NCBI RefSeq assembly: GCF_030625865.1
Contig: NZ_DAOUQB010000002.1
Location: forward strand, 1 to 64,000
DNA length: 64,000 nt
Direction: 5' to 3'
From: Anaerotignum sp.
GTDB taxonomy: Bacteria > Bacillota > Clostridia > Lachnospirales > Anaerotignaceae
The translations under genes and the position numbers were made by a program. Positions 26,499 to 35,116 of the stretch are shown here, one piece after another. Numbering within the stretch: the first letter of the stretch is position 1; every line of letters starts with the position of its first letter. The notes beneath the pieces were generated by a model, which saw only the letters and a list, made by a program, of their open reading frames with translations, did no database searches and was not told the origin of the DNA.

Positions 26499-27377
26499 AT
26501 GAAATATGATTCCTTATCAGATTTAGTTTTGCAAGCGGAAAAAGAAAATATTGCCTTATGCAAACTTATTTTGAAAGATCAAGCCGAGACAGCAGAAACT
26601 GATGAAAGTGTATTGTTTGAAAATATGAAGCGTTCTCTTTCGGTTATGAAAGAATCTGTTGGAACTGGTTTGGATCCCAAAAAAAGATCGGCCAGTGGAC
26701 TTACAGGTGGTGATGCTTATAAAATGAACGAGGCTGTAAAGGCAAACAGGAACATTTGTGGAAAAATCTTCGGGGAAGCAATGGTGAAAGCCCTTGCGGT
26801 TTCACAGACAAATGCCTGTATGGGTAGAATTGTAGCAGCACCAACAGCAGGTAGCTGCGGAATTTTACCTGCAGCTTTATTAACAATTTCAGAAGATAGA
26901 AAAATTCCTGATGATGACGTGGTAATGTCTCTTTTTACTGCATCCGCAGTAGGTATCATTATTGCCAATAAGGCAAGTATTGCCGGTGCAGAAGGTGGAT
27001 GTCAGGCAGAATGCGGTGCAGCCAGTGCTATGGCAGCCGCTGCCTTGGTAGAGCTTTGCGGAGGAACACCAAAACAAAGCGAACATGCTTGTGCCATTGC
27101 CTTAAAAAATATTTTAGGGTTAGTGTGTGATCCTGTGGCAGGATTGGTAGAAATTCCTTGTATTAAGAGAAATGCCATGGGTGTTGCAAATGCTTTCGTA
27201 GCAGCTGAATTGGCCTTGGCGGGCGTGGAGAGTGCCATCCCGGCTGATGAAGTTATATTTGCTATGAAAAAAATAGGGGAAGCAATGTCCCCTGCTTTAA
27301 AAGAAACAGCAGAGGGCGGTTTAGCAGCAACCCCTACTGGTAAAAAACTTTGTGAAAAAGTATTTGGTCATTGCTAA
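26499..27377 (+). CDS. sdaAA: L-serine dehydratase, iron-sulfur-dependent, alpha subunit
   Basis: 292 residues. Cysteines for the oxygen-sensitive [4Fe-4S] cluster are in AGSCGILPAALL, GAEGGCQAECGAA and the region around residues 200-216 (SEHACAIALKN, GLVCDPVAG). It is the catalytic subunit of the two-chain enzyme. GAGGTGATAAA precedes the ATG. It lies 143 bp after sdaAB. Confidence 0.95.
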   Translation: MKYDSLSDLVLQAEKENIALCKLILKDQAETAETDESVLFENMKRSLSVMKESVGTGLDPKKRSASGLTGGDAYKMNEAVKANRNICGKIFGEAMVKALAVSQTNACMGRIVAAPTAGSCGILPAALLTISEDRKIPDDDVVMSLFTASAVGIIIANKASIAGAEGGCQAECGAASAMAAAALVELCGGTPKQSEHACAIALKNILGLVCDPVAGLVEIPCIKRNAMGVANAFVAAELALAGVESAIPADEVIFAMKKIGEAMSPALKETAEGGLAATPTGKKLCEKVFGHC

Positions 27378-27447
27378 AACTTATTTTGCTTTCGTACAAC
27401 CAAAGTAACCGCAATAATATTTTAAATTAAATAGGAGAATTGATAAA

Positions 27448-28671
27448 ATGACTAGTTTATTTCAAAAATGGAATTCTATCAGCTTGGTTAAGCGTATCAT
27501 CGCGGGTTTGATTATCGGTGCTATTCTTGGTAAAGTATTACCAAGCTTAACTGTAATCAGTATCTTGGGTGATCTGTTTGTTGGTGCATTAAAGGGCGTT
27601 GCACCAATTCTGGTATTTTTCTTGGTAATGAGTTCTTTAGCTCAGCACAAGAAAGGTGCAAAGACAAACATGGGCACTGTAGTAATTTTGTACTTAATCG
27701 GTACTTTTGCTTCTGCTTTAGTAGCAGTTGTAGGTAGCTTCTTGTTCCCTGTATCTTTAAATTTGGCAGATGCAGTCGGAAGTGGTACACCTCCTGATGG
27801 CGTAGGCACTGTAATTAAAACTTTGCTTATGAACATCGTTCAGAACCCCTTAGCATCTATTACAACTGCAAACTACATCGGTATTTTGGCTTGGGCTGTT
27901 GTTTTTGGTTTGGCGTTGAAACATGCATCAGATACAACAAAAACAATGCTTGGCAACTTTGCAGATGCAGTTTCTCAGGCAGTTAGATGGGTAATTAGCT
28001 TTGCACCTTTTGGTATTTTAGGTCTTGTATTCTCCACCGTTTCTACAAGTGGCTTGGGAATTTTCACAGATTATGGCAAGCTTTTGTTATTGTTAGTAGG
28101 ATGTATGGCTGTGATTGCCCTTGTTGTAAACCCTATCATTGTATTCTTAAATATTAAGCAGAATCCATATCCATTGGTATTTAAGTGTTTGAAGGACAGC
28201 TTTATTACAGCATTCTTTACTCGTAGTTCTGCCGCAAATATTCCTGTTAACATGACACTTTGTGAATCCTTAGGCTTGGACGAAGATAACTATTCCGTTT
28301 CCATTCCTTTAGGCGCAACAATTAATATGGGTGGTGCTGCGATTACCATTACTGTTATGACTTTGGCAGCAGTACACACATTGGGTTATTCCGTTGATAT
28401 CGGTACAGCTTTGGTTTTAAGTATTGTAGCTGCGGTTTCCGCTTGTGGTGCTTCCGGTGTTGCTGGTGGTTCCTTATTGCTGATTCCTTTGGCATGTTCC
28501 CTGTTTGGTATCTCTAACGATATCGCGATGCAGGTTGTAGGTGTAGGTTTTATTATCGGTGTTGTTCAGGATTCCTGCGAAACTGGTTTGAACTCCTCTA
28601 CTGATGCATTGTTTACTGCTGCTGCGGAATTTAAACAGTGGAGAAAAGAAGGCAAACCCATTAAATGGTAA
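27448..28671 (+). CDS. sstT: Serine/threonine:Na+ symporter SstT
   Basis: 407 residues, a dicarboxylate/amino acid:cation symporter family member with about eight to nine membrane helices plus hairpin loops. Diagnostic motifs are [14 protein letters not shown] and [18 protein letters not shown]. The start [21 protein letters not shown] matches SstT. Placement after the serine dehydratase genes supports serine as the main substrate. A strong terminator follows. Confidence 0.93.
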   Translation: MTSLFQKWNSISLVKRIIAGLIIGAILGKVLPSLTVISILGDLFVGALKGVAPILVFFLVMSSLAQHKKGAKTNMGTVVILYLIGTFASALVAVVGSFLFPVSLNLADAVGSGTPPDGVGTVIKTLLMNIVQNPLASITTANYIGILAWAVVFGLALKHASDTTKTMLGNFADAVSQAVRWVISFAPFGILGLVFSTVSTSGLGIFTDYGKLLLLLVGCMAVIALVVNPIIVFLNIKQNPYPLVFKCLKDSFITAFFTRSSAANIPVNMTLCESLGLDEDNYSVSIPLGATINMGGAAITITVMTLAAVHTLGYSVDIGTALVLSIVAAVSACGASGVAGGSLLLIPLACSLFGISNDIAMQVVGVGFIIGVVQDSCETGLNSSTDALFTAAAEFKQWRKEGKPIKW

Positions 28672-28764
28672 TATTCATCTTGTGATAAATTTGTAAATTG
28701 GTTGTACGAAAAGCAACTTTTTTCTGAAATAAAGCAGTTTGTTTCAGACAAAAAGAAGGGATAT

Positions 28765-28797
28765 AAAAAAGCGGTGATTTTAATCACCGCTTTTTTT
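28765..28797. terminator. Bidirectional terminator after sstT
   Basis: AAAAGCGGTGA and TCACCGCTTTT form an 11-bp stem with T-run. It lies between sstT and the convergent minus-strand gene. Confidence 0.9.
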
Positions 28798-30046
28798 ATA
28801 CACGAATGTCCTTTCCTCCAGGATTTTTTGAATTTGTTATGGTAGCTGTGGTATCGTTATTTAGACCTTTTGCATACTTTATTTTTGTAGGACTATCTAA
28901 TACCACTTTTTGGGTGTTTGTGGAATTTTCGGGTTTTAAGCTATCCTCCTGCTTTTCAGAAAGTTCTTGTAGGGTTAGCTGTATTGTCTCCCCGGAAGAT
29001 GGGGAGTCCTCGGAACCTTCCTTTGAAGCTCCCTCTGAAACATTCTCTTCGCAAACACCATTGCATATTCCACTCTCAACCAACGCATTTAGTTTTAAAT
29101 AAAGTAGATATTCCAATTGTGAAATATTGCAAATTGTATTGTTTACTTCTTTATTTACGCCAATAATAACATCAATATCTGTGCTTTCTTCGATAATTTT
29201 TTGCAACTTTTCCCCTTCACAGTTTAAGATATGGGCAATTTCAGTTTCAACTAAAGCAATTGATTGTAAAATTGAAGTACAGGGATCACCGCAATTTTCT
29301 TGTTCGCAACAGTTTTCACTACAGATATTAAAATTGCATTCATCAGGCTCGAAGGGTAATTCATTTAAAAAAAGTTGGTATCTGTAAATATAAGGGTAGC
29401 AGCCTTTTTTCAGCACAAATAATTCTAAATAATAATTATCATCATTAACGCAAGGATTAAAAAGAATATTTCTTATTTGCAGTTCATTGCTGATGGGCTC
29501 CGTATACGCCACGGTACTATCAGAATTTAGGATAAACATGTACTGTTCGTTGTTGTATATACCCGAAATTACCAAGCCGGGACATAAGCTTAAAACACTG
29601 GTGATTTGGAACCCATTTGGGGTATAAAGCAAGTTAGAAAAGCCCGTTTCTTTGTTGGTTTCCAGGATGCAGTTTGAATAAGACAGTACCAGCTGATTGT
29701 TGCAACAATTATAAGAAATACCTGTGATATCCCCTGTAAAATCGGTATAGCCGTTCATTGTAATACAATCAATTTCGCACATGTTACAGTTTAACTTAAA
29801 AACTGCATTGTTATATTTTTTTGTTGTTGCCCAAAAACAATGATCTGTTTGGTCATAACAAATGCAGTCATATTCTTTCCAAGTATTGTAACATTCAACG
29901 ATGTAAAAATGACAATCGGTCTTTATAATTTGGCAACAACATTTAACCGTAAAGTAATAGAAACAACCATCGAAAGCGCAGTTATTGTATTTTTTTGCGC
30001 AAGCAACGGAAAGAGCAAAGGAATCGATCAATTCAAATGTTTTCAT
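28796..30046 (-). CDS. Cys-rich protein of unknown function, probable spore-surface protein
   Basis: 416 residues with about 30 Cys. Residues ~1-235 show short repeating beta-strand-like units (FYIVECYNTWKEYDCICYD; TGISYNCCNNQLVLSY) suggesting a beta-propeller-like fold. Then comes a Cys cluster (NICSENCCEQENCGDPC) and a helical motif SIALVETEIAHILNCEGEK shared with the upstream small gene. The last ~90 residues are Ser/Glu/Pro-rich and disordered. No signal peptide. SD is an unusual run of seven G. A SigK-like promoter lies 30 bp upstream. The shared motif occurs in spore-surface-type proteins of Bacillota as far as I recall; the role is inferred, not known. Confidence 0.72.
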   Translation of the reverse strand: MKTFELIDSFALSVACAKKYNNCAFDGCFYYFTVKCCCQIIKTDCHFYIVECYNTWKEYDCICYDQTDHCFWATTKKYNNAVFKLNCNMCEIDCITMNGYTDFTGDITGISYNCCNNQLVLSYSNCILETNKETGFSNLLYTPNGFQITSVLSLCPGLVISGIYNNEQYMFILNSDSTVAYTEPISNELQIRNILFNPCVNDDNYYLELFVLKKGCYPYIYRYQLFLNELPFEPDECNFNICSENCCEQENCGDPCTSILQSIALVETEIAHILNCEGEKLQKIIEESTDIDVIIGVNKEVNNTICNISQLEYLLYLKLNALVESGICNGVCEENVSEGASKEGSEDSPSSGETIQLTLQELSEKQEDSLKPENSTNTQKVVLDSPTKIKYAKGLNNDTTATITNSKNPGGKDIRV

Positions 30047-30083
30047 GGAACCCCCCCAAAAAAATGAATATAGTCAAAATCAT

Positions 30084-30111
30084 TACTATATGATATGAGT
30101 TTGTTGTTTGT
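30084..30111 (-). promoter_or_regulatory. SigK-like promoter of the Cys-rich gene
   Basis: On the minus strand: AC, 17 bp, then CATATAGTA, which matches the -10 pattern CATAnnnTA exactly. The expected start site is about 30 bp before the ATG. Confidence 0.5.
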
Positions 30112-30203
30112 ATTGATAATTTTATTTTAAGAATCTGTTTAAATTACATGAAAAAAATATCGTCAGATAAGTTTAGTTGACGATAAACGGAGGAGTGTTG
30201 AGA

Positions 30204-30491
30204 TTATTCATCCTCTTCATATAAACAATCTTCAAACAATTCCAGTTTTATCTGTAATAATATTTCCAGACGAGTAATGGTGTTTACCATTTTTTTTACG
30301 GTTTTATTTGCAGATAAAATAACTGCTACATCATCAGGTACCGTGGAAAGGCTGATGATTTTTTGTAATTTTTGGCCTTCTGCATTTAAAATATGAGAAA
30401 GTGCAGATTGTTCTAAAGCAATGGATTCTATTACATCCGTTACCGCTTTCTCTCTTGAAACTTCACTATTTTTCAATTCTGGCATACTCAT
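30204..30491 (-). CDS. Small helical protein sharing a motif with the neighbouring Cys-rich protein
   Basis: 95 residues, no Cys until near the C-terminus. The core ESIALEQSALSHILNAEG, then QKLQKIISLS and a second helix ending LEILLQIKLELFED, aligns with residues ~265-325 of the gene at 28796-30046. The SD AAGGGGAA precedes the ATG at 30491. It has its own SigK-like promoter. I do not recognise a named family; a spore coat or exosporium component is the best guess. Confidence 0.72.
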   Translation of the reverse strand: MSMPELKNSEVSREKAVTDVIESIALEQSALSHILNAEGQKLQKIISLSTVPDDVAVILSANKTVKKMVNTITRLEILLQIKLELFEDCLYEEDE

Positions 30492-30611
30492 TAAAAAGTT
30501 CCCCTTTCTAAATAACCATTTTTAAATGGTTACTGTATTTCGTAAAAGCATCAGAAAAATTTTTTCGTCAAAAACAGAAGAGGAAATCGCCAAACGCTTT
30601 TTATAATAGTA

Positions 30612-30639
30612 CATAATATGATGAAAATCCTGCTTTAGT
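30612..30639 (-). promoter_or_regulatory. SigK-like promoter of the small helical protein gene
   Basis: On the minus strand: AC, 17 bp, then CATATTATG, one mismatch from CATAnnnTA. It is about 110 bp from the start codon. Confidence 0.4.
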
Positions 30640-30701
30640 GAAGGAGATTATAGTTCTGGTACTGCTATTCATCCCAAATTTAACACGAAAATAACAATAA
30701 A

Positions 30702-30743
30702 AAAACATACGAAGTTAGTAGTTGCGTACTTTTCGTATGTTTT
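30702..30743 (-). terminator. Terminator of luxS
   Basis: The arms AAAACATACGAA and TTCGTATGTTTT are perfect, 18 bp apart, with A/T tracts on both sides. It lies directly after the minus-strand luxS stop. Confidence 0.78.
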
Positions 30744-30777
30744 GTGTATATTAATTTTAAATTTTAAAATAAAAACA

Positions 30778-31263
30778 TTAACTGCTTTGCCGAGGATAAA
30801 CCATGTTTTCTTCTCTTAGACAGGCCAAAACCTCTTCTGTAAATTTTTTGCATTCCAGTTTTGTGATCGCCAAGTTATGGTCTAGGTAGTTTCCGCACAT
30901 TTCGGCCTTTGCTGCAGGAATTTCTCCTTTAAAGTCGCTCATATATTCATAGCAGTCTTTCATAATGCTTGCAATATTGGAGGGTTCCAAATCTCCTTTG
31001 AAAATAGCATACATGCCGGTACGGCATCCCATAGGGCCGATATAGACTGTTTTTTCTGCCCAAAGGGGATGGCTGCGAAAGAAGGTGGCCATTAAATGTT
31101 CTATGGTGTGCATAACAGAGGTATCTAAAACCATTTCGCGGTTGGGTTCTTTCATTCGAATATCAAAGGTAGTCAAAATTCCGTTTCCTACGGTATCCTT
31201 TCTGGATACATAAATCCCTCTTAAAAGTGTATTGTGATCAATACCGAAGCTGGTTACATCCAT
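30778..31263 (-). CDS. luxS: S-ribosylhomocysteine lyase LuxS
   Basis: 161 residues. Zinc ligands are in HTIEHLMATFF (HxxEH) and GPMGCRTGMY (Cys). It cleaves S-ribosylhomocysteine to homocysteine and DPD, the precursor of AI-2, in the activated methyl cycle. It is transcribed alone; no pfs/mtnN gene is adjacent. The ATG has a GGAAGAGAAA-type SD. Confidence 0.95.
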   Translation of the reverse strand: MDVTSFGIDHNTLLRGIYVSRKDTVGNGILTTFDIRMKEPNREMVLDTSVMHTIEHLMATFFRSHPLWAEKTVYIGPMGCRTGMYAIFKGDLEPSNIASIMKDCYEYMSDFKGEIPAAKAEMCGNYLDHNLAITKLECKKFTEEVLACLREENMVYPRQSS

Positions 31264-31416
31264 ATTTCTCTTCCTTTCCCTTTTTATTTATCAAACAAGG
31301 TCATTCTACCCGTTTTTATTTGGAATTTCAAGTATAACTTTTTGCATCAAGGGTTGATACCTTTCAAATTTTGCTGTAAAATATGTAAAAATATACTATG
31401 GAAGAGGAGAATGCAC

Positions 31417-31977
31417 ATGGCACACCAAATAACAAGAGATGAAGCTTGGGAGTTACTGACACAATTTAATAAAGATCCATTTCATTTGCGACATGGTGAA
31501 ACGGTTGAAAGCGTAATGCGCTATTTTGCAAGAGAACTTGGATATGGTGATGAAGAAGAATTTTGGGGAAATGTAGGATTACTACATGATTTGGATTTTG
31601 AAATTTACCCTAATGAGCATTGTATTAAATGTCAGGAGATTATGAAGGAGCACGATCTGGAGGAGTCCTTAATTCATGCGGTAGCAAGCCATGGATACGG
31701 AATTTGCTGTGACGTTGAGCCTACCCATGAAATGGAGAAGGTTCTTTTTGCCGTAGATGAATTAACCGGATTAATTGGCGCAGCGGCTTTAATGCGTCCT
31801 TCTAAAAGTGTACAGGATATGGAATTAAAATCCGTAAAGAAAAAATTTAAGGATAAAGCCTTTGCCGCTGGATGTAACAGAGATGTGATTAGAAGGGGCG
31901 CAGAACAGCTGGGATGGGAATTGGATGAGTTATTGACAAAAACCCTGGAAGCTATGAAGGCAGATCCCAAGAACTAA
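31417..31977 (+). CDS. HD-domain hydrolase
   Basis: 186 residues from the ATG at 31417 (AGAGGAG as SD; an ATG at 31411 is too close to it). Metal-binding HD pattern: RHGETVESVMRYF, GLLHDLDFE with the HD pair, and ASHGYG. It belongs to a clostridial family often annotated HDIG-domain or HD superfamily hydrolase, probably a small phosphohydrolase. It is divergent from luxS. The substrate is not known. Confidence 0.82.
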   Translation: MAHQITRDEAWELLTQFNKDPFHLRHGETVESVMRYFARELGYGDEEEFWGNVGLLHDLDFEIYPNEHCIKCQEIMKEHDLEESLIHAVASHGYGICCDVEPTHEMEKVLFAVDELTGLIGAAALMRPSKSVQDMELKSVKKKFKDKAFAAGCNRDVIRRGAEQLGWELDELLTKTLEAMKADPKN

Positions 31978-32003
31978 AAAATCTAAAAAATTTTAAATAA
32001 AAC

Positions 32004-32032
32004 CAATGGTATTCATTTTTTGAATGCCATTT
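32004..32032 (+). repeat. Left copy of duplicated terminator hairpin flanking mobile element B
   Basis: 29 bp containing GGTATTCA, a T6 loop and TGAATGCC. It repeats at 32250-32279 with one extra T in the loop. The left copy runs straight into the element and lacks the long T-run. Confidence 0.88.
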
Positions 32033-32249
32033 CAGACTGTGGAAAAACCTATTTTATAAAATGGAAGGGCTTGGGAAACAAAGAGTTTCCCAAGTGGAAT
32101 CCGCAGGATGAGCTTTGCCCATCCGAGGAAAATAGGGTGTTTCAAGACCTTTTGGTCGCAGGAACACATCTATTTATTCTCTACTAACTTGAAAAAAGCT
32201 TGAAGGAACTGAGCTTTTTTTAAAGGGTGTTGATTTTATCGACACACTG
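32033..32249 (-). mobile_element. 217-bp hairpin-rich MITE-like element, copy B
   Basis: This is the reverse-oriented counterpart of 22678-22893, with ends CAGTGTGTCGA and CAGACTGTGGA. The differences from copy A are mostly transitions, plus a divergent patch where B has a perfect CTTGGGAAAC/GTTTCCCAAG hairpin. The core with CTGCGACCAAAAGGTCTTGA is unchanged. It is bordered by duplicates of the terminator hairpin of the upstream HD gene. Confidence 0.85.
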
Positions 32250-32285
32250 CAATGGTATTCATTTTTTTGAATGCCATTTTTTTTT
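32250..32285 (+). terminator. Terminator of the HD gene, right copy of the duplication
   Basis: AATGGTATTCA with TGAATGCCATT and then a run of nine T. It retains the original U-tract downstream of the element insertion. Confidence 0.82.
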
Positions 32286-32368
32286 ATAAAGAGCTTAAGA
32301 ATTACAGTAATATTTATTTTTATTTCGGACAAAATAATATCGAAATCAAAATGAAGGAGGGAATTAAC

Positions 32369-32530
32369 ATGGAGAAATGTAATGAATGTATCAGATGTAC
32401 TGTAGAAAATTGCAGACACCATCATAATGCGAAAAACTACTGTACTTTGGAGGCCATTCAAGTTGGCACACATGAAGGAAATCCTACAATGGATCAGTGT
32501 ACAGATTGTAAATCCTTCACTTTAAAATAA
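32369..32530 (+). CDS. DUF1540 small Cys-rich protein
   Basis: 53 residues from the ATG at 32369 (SD AAGGAGG). The Cys/His pattern CIRCTVENCRHH, YCTLEAIQVGTH, CTDCKSF fits DUF1540, which probably binds a metal. The function is unknown. It lies after the element-carrying intergenic region and before a terminator hairpin, so it is a single-gene unit. Confidence 0.83.
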   Translation: MEKCNECIRCTVENCRHHHNAKNYCTLEAIQVGTHEGNPTMDQCTDCKSFTLK

Positions 32531-32552
32531 GATAACCGGTTATTTTTTGATA

Positions 32553-32592
32553 GCGGGCGTTTTTTTATGAATTGTCATAAAAGAATGCCCGC
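32553..32592 (+). terminator. Hairpin terminator after the DUF1540 gene
   Basis: GCGGGC and GCCCGC pair and continue through an A/T stem (TTTTTTTATGA with TCATAAAAGAA) around a 4-nt loop. There is no strong T-run on the plus side beyond ATTTCTT. Confidence 0.6.
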
Positions 32593-32673
32593 ATTTCTTA
32601 TGAATTTAATAGAAATATCCTTGCTAGGATAAGCCACTTTGGCGTAAAATAATAAAAGTGAGGTGATGTTTTT

Positions 32674-33267
32674 ATGAAGATTTATCTTGTTCGCCATGGT
32701 GAAACAGACTGGAATTTACGTGGAATGTTTTACGGATGGACAGATTGTGATATCAATGAAAAAGGAATGATACAAGCAAAAAGACTAAAAAACTTTTTTG
32801 ATACCACTGATTATGATAAAATTTATGCAAGTGATTTACTTAGAGCAGCACATACGGCTGAGATTATTGCATCTGATAAAAATATTAAGGTGAAAAAGAA
32901 TAGTTGTTTTCGTGAATTGTTCTATGGTGATTGGGAGGACAAAGAGGGCAGTTACATACGAGAAAATTATAAGGAAGAATTAAATCAGTGGGTAAAGGAA
33001 TGGAAAACAAGTTCTTTACCGGGCGGGGAAGCTTTTCCGGATTTTTACCAGAGGGTAACGGATGGATTAGAGCAGGTGATACAAGAAAATAAGGGCAAAA
33101 AAATCATTATCGTATCTCATAATGGACCGATGAGTGCCATGCTTTGTTATTTAACGGGAGCCGGACCCGATGGGTTTTGGCATTTTTTCTGCGAACAAGG
33201 TTGTTATAGCTCAGCATGGGTTTCAGAAAAAAAGATAACCATTGAAAAAATAAACTGTCCTGTTTAA
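32674..33267 (+). CDS. Histidine phosphatase family protein (phosphoglycerate mutase-like)
   Basis: 197 residues. The phospho-histidine motif LVRHGETDWN is at residues ~5-14, the second His in IIVSHNGPM, and the acidic base in the FRELFYGDWED region. Members include alpha-ribazole phosphatase and sugar-phosphate phosphatases; no cobalamin genes are nearby, so the substrate is open. GAGGTGATG is the SD. Confidence 0.86.
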   Translation: MKIYLVRHGETDWNLRGMFYGWTDCDINEKGMIQAKRLKNFFDTTDYDKIYASDLLRAAHTAEIIASDKNIKVKKNSCFRELFYGDWEDKEGSYIRENYKEELNQWVKEWKTSSLPGGEAFPDFYQRVTDGLEQVIQENKGKKIIIVSHNGPMSAMLCYLTGAGPDGFWHFFCEQGCYSSAWVSEKKITIEKINCPV

Positions 33268-33284
33268 ATATAAAATTTTTTGAG

Positions 33285-33365
33285 CTGTAAAGGAAAAATA
33301 CTTGACAGCTTGCTTTTTTTTTAGTATGATAGTTCAGGTGGTTGTAAAGTAATTTTCCTTTACAG
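33285..33365. repeat. Perfect 13-bp inverted repeat enclosing the ylxM-ffh promoter
   Basis: CTGTAAAGGAAAA at 33285-33297 and TTTTCCTTTACAG at 33353-33365, with the -35/-10 between them. The right arm can instead pair with TGTAAAG at 33343-33349 to form a small leader hairpin just before the SD. Confidence 0.7.
33302..33330 (+). promoter_or_regulatory. Promoter of the ylxM-ffh cluster
   Basis: Perfect TTGACA, 17 bp, TATGAT, about 48 bp before the ylxM start. Confidence 0.82.
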
Positions 33366-33377
33366 GGGGAATGAAAG

Positions 33378-33728
33378 ATGGTTGAAATTTTAAAGCTGAC
33401 TTTGCTTTATGATTTTTACGGCGAACTTTTGACGGAAAAACAAAAGCAAGTGTTTGAGATGCACTATCAGAACGATCTTTCTCTTTCTGAAATCGGAGAA
33501 GAATTATCAATTAGTCGGCAGGCTGTGCGAGATCAGCTAAAGCGTACTGAAAAAATTCTGATTGAATATGAAGAAAAGTTAAAATTGGTAGAACGCTTTC
33601 AAGAGCAGCAAAGTGCTGTTCGGAAAATGAAAAGCATTCTTGATAAAATAGGAATGGGAGAAATCAGCGAGGAAACAACGGAAGCTATTTCTGCCATGAA
33701 ACAAATTGCAGATGGGATATTATCCTAG
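33378..33728 (+). CDS. ylxM: YlxM/p13-like SRP-associated DNA-binding protein
   Basis: 116 residues. The sigma-70 region 4-like HTH LTEKQKQVFEMHYQNDLSLS and EIGEELSISRQAVRDQLKR match YlxM. In streptococci and Bacillus it associates with SRP RNA and Ffh; its place directly before ffh is conserved. GGGGGAATGA is the SD. Confidence 0.9.
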   Translation: MVEILKLTLLYDFYGELLTEKQKQVFEMHYQNDLSLSEIGEELSISRQAVRDQLKRTEKILIEYEEKLKLVERFQEQQSAVRKMKSILDKIGMGEISEETTEAISAMKQIADGILS

Positions 33729-33743
33729 AGAGGAGGGCGATCT

Positions 33744-35084
33744 ATGGCATTTGAAAATCTTTCCGCCAAGCTTCAGGAAGTATTCAAACAACTCCGAGGA
33801 AAAGGCGTTTTAACGGAGGATGATGTAAAAGCTGCGATGCGAGAAGTGAAGATCGCACTTCTGGAAGCAGACGTAAACTTTAAGATTGTCAAAGATTTTA
33901 TAAAAACTGTTACAGCCCGTGCTGTTGGCGTTGAGGTTTTGCAGGGGTTAAACCCCGGTCAACAGGTCATTAAAATCGTAAATGAAGAATTAATTTCTCT
34001 CATGGGCAGTACACAAAGCAGGTTAACCTATTCAAACCGTCCGCCTACAGTTTATATGATGGTAGGTCTGCAGGGTGCAGGTAAAACCACCAGCAGTGGA
34101 AAGTTAGCAGGTCAGCTTAGAAAGCAGGGCAGGAATCCTCTTTTGGTTGCTTGTGATATTTACCGTCCTGCCGCAATCAAACAGTTGCAGGTGGTAGGAA
34201 AAAATTATGGTATTCCTGTTTTTGAAATGGGTACCGAGGTTAATCCCGTAGAAATTTCAAAAAAAGCTTTGGAATATGCTGCGGAACAGCACCATGATGT
34301 GATTCTGATTGATACTGCGGGTCGTTTGCATATTAACGAAGAGTTGATGCAAGAACTGCAAGATATTAAAGCTACGGTGAAGCCACAGGAAGTTTTGCTG
34401 GTGGTAGATGCTATGACCGGACAGGATGCTGTGACAGTAGCAGGCAGTTTTGACAGCCAATTGGGTGTAGATGGTATTATTATGACGAAGCTGGACGGCG
34501 ATGCCAGAGGCGGTGCTGCCCTTTCAGTCAGAAGTGTTACCAACAAACCAATCAAATATATTGGTATGGGTGAAAAAATGGAAGATCTGGAACCTTTCTT
34601 CCCTGACCGTATGGCTTCCAGAATTTTAGGGATGGGCGATGTTCTTTCCCTAATTGACAAAGTACAGCAAAACATTGATGAGCAGGAAGCAGTTGAGATG
34701 CAAAAGAAAATGCTCTCCAACGAATTTACACTGGAAGACTTCCTTTCTCAAATGCAGCAAATCAAAAAAATGGGTCCGTTGAAGGATTTAATGGGAATGA
34801 TTCCCGGGTTAAATGGGATGAACCTTGATAAGGCAATGCAAGGAGTTGACCCTGCAAAGGAAATGGTGAAAGTAGAGGCCATTATCCAGTCGATGACCAA
34901 AGAAGAACGATCAAATCCTTCTGTGCTCAATGGTCCCAGAAAAAAGCGCATCGCCAATGGTTCCGGAAGGAGCATTGCGGATGTCAATCGTCTGTTGAAA
35001 CAGTTTGAAGAAATGAAAAAAATGATGAAGCAGATGAACAATATGCAAAAGGGTAAGAAAGGAAAACTTCCTTTTTTCCGATAA
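33744..35084 (+). CDS. ffh: Signal recognition particle protein Ffh
   Basis: 446 residues. N domain, then G domain with GLQGAGKTTSSGKLAG, DTAGR and TKLDGDARGGAAL, and a Met-rich M domain ending KKMMKQMNNMQKGKK. It binds signal peptides and 4.5S/6S-like SRP RNA. It starts 15 bp after ylxM, and rpsP follows closely. ftsY is not here. Confidence 0.97.
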   Translation: MAFENLSAKLQEVFKQLRGKGVLTEDDVKAAMREVKIALLEADVNFKIVKDFIKTVTARAVGVEVLQGLNPGQQVIKIVNEELISLMGSTQSRLTYSNRPPTVYMMVGLQGAGKTTSSGKLAGQLRKQGRNPLLVACDIYRPAAIKQLQVVGKNYGIPVFEMGTEVNPVEISKKALEYAAEQHHDVILIDTAGRLHINEELMQELQDIKATVKPQEVLLVVDAMTGQDAVTVAGSFDSQLGVDGIIMTKLDGDARGGAALSVRSVTNKPIKYIGMGEKMEDLEPFFPDRMASRILGMGDVLSLIDKVQQNIDEQEAVEMQKKMLSNEFTLEDFLSQMQQIKKMGPLKDLMGMIPGLNGMNLDKAMQGVDPAKEMVKVEAIIQSMTKEERSNPSVLNGPRKKRIANGSGRSIADVNRLLKQFEEMKKMMKQMNNMQKGKKGKLPFFR

Positions 35085-35116
35085 ATGAAGTTTAATTTTT
35101 TAGGAGGTGAAATGAT

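Noticed and set aside
28806-29387. Plus-strand open frames opposite the Cys-rich gene
   Set aside because: They are antisense shadows: no SD, no recognisable motif, and they overlap a long minus-strand gene with SD and promoter.
32174-32473. 99-codon minus-strand open frame across element copy B and the DUF1540 gene
   Set aside because: It overlaps a well-supported plus-strand DUF1540 gene and the repeat, and it has no SD.
33285-33365. Invertible (phase-variable) promoter for ylxM-ffh
   Set aside because: The geometry fits, but ffh is essential, no invertase gene is near, and the arms can form ordinary leader hairpins. Kept only as a question.
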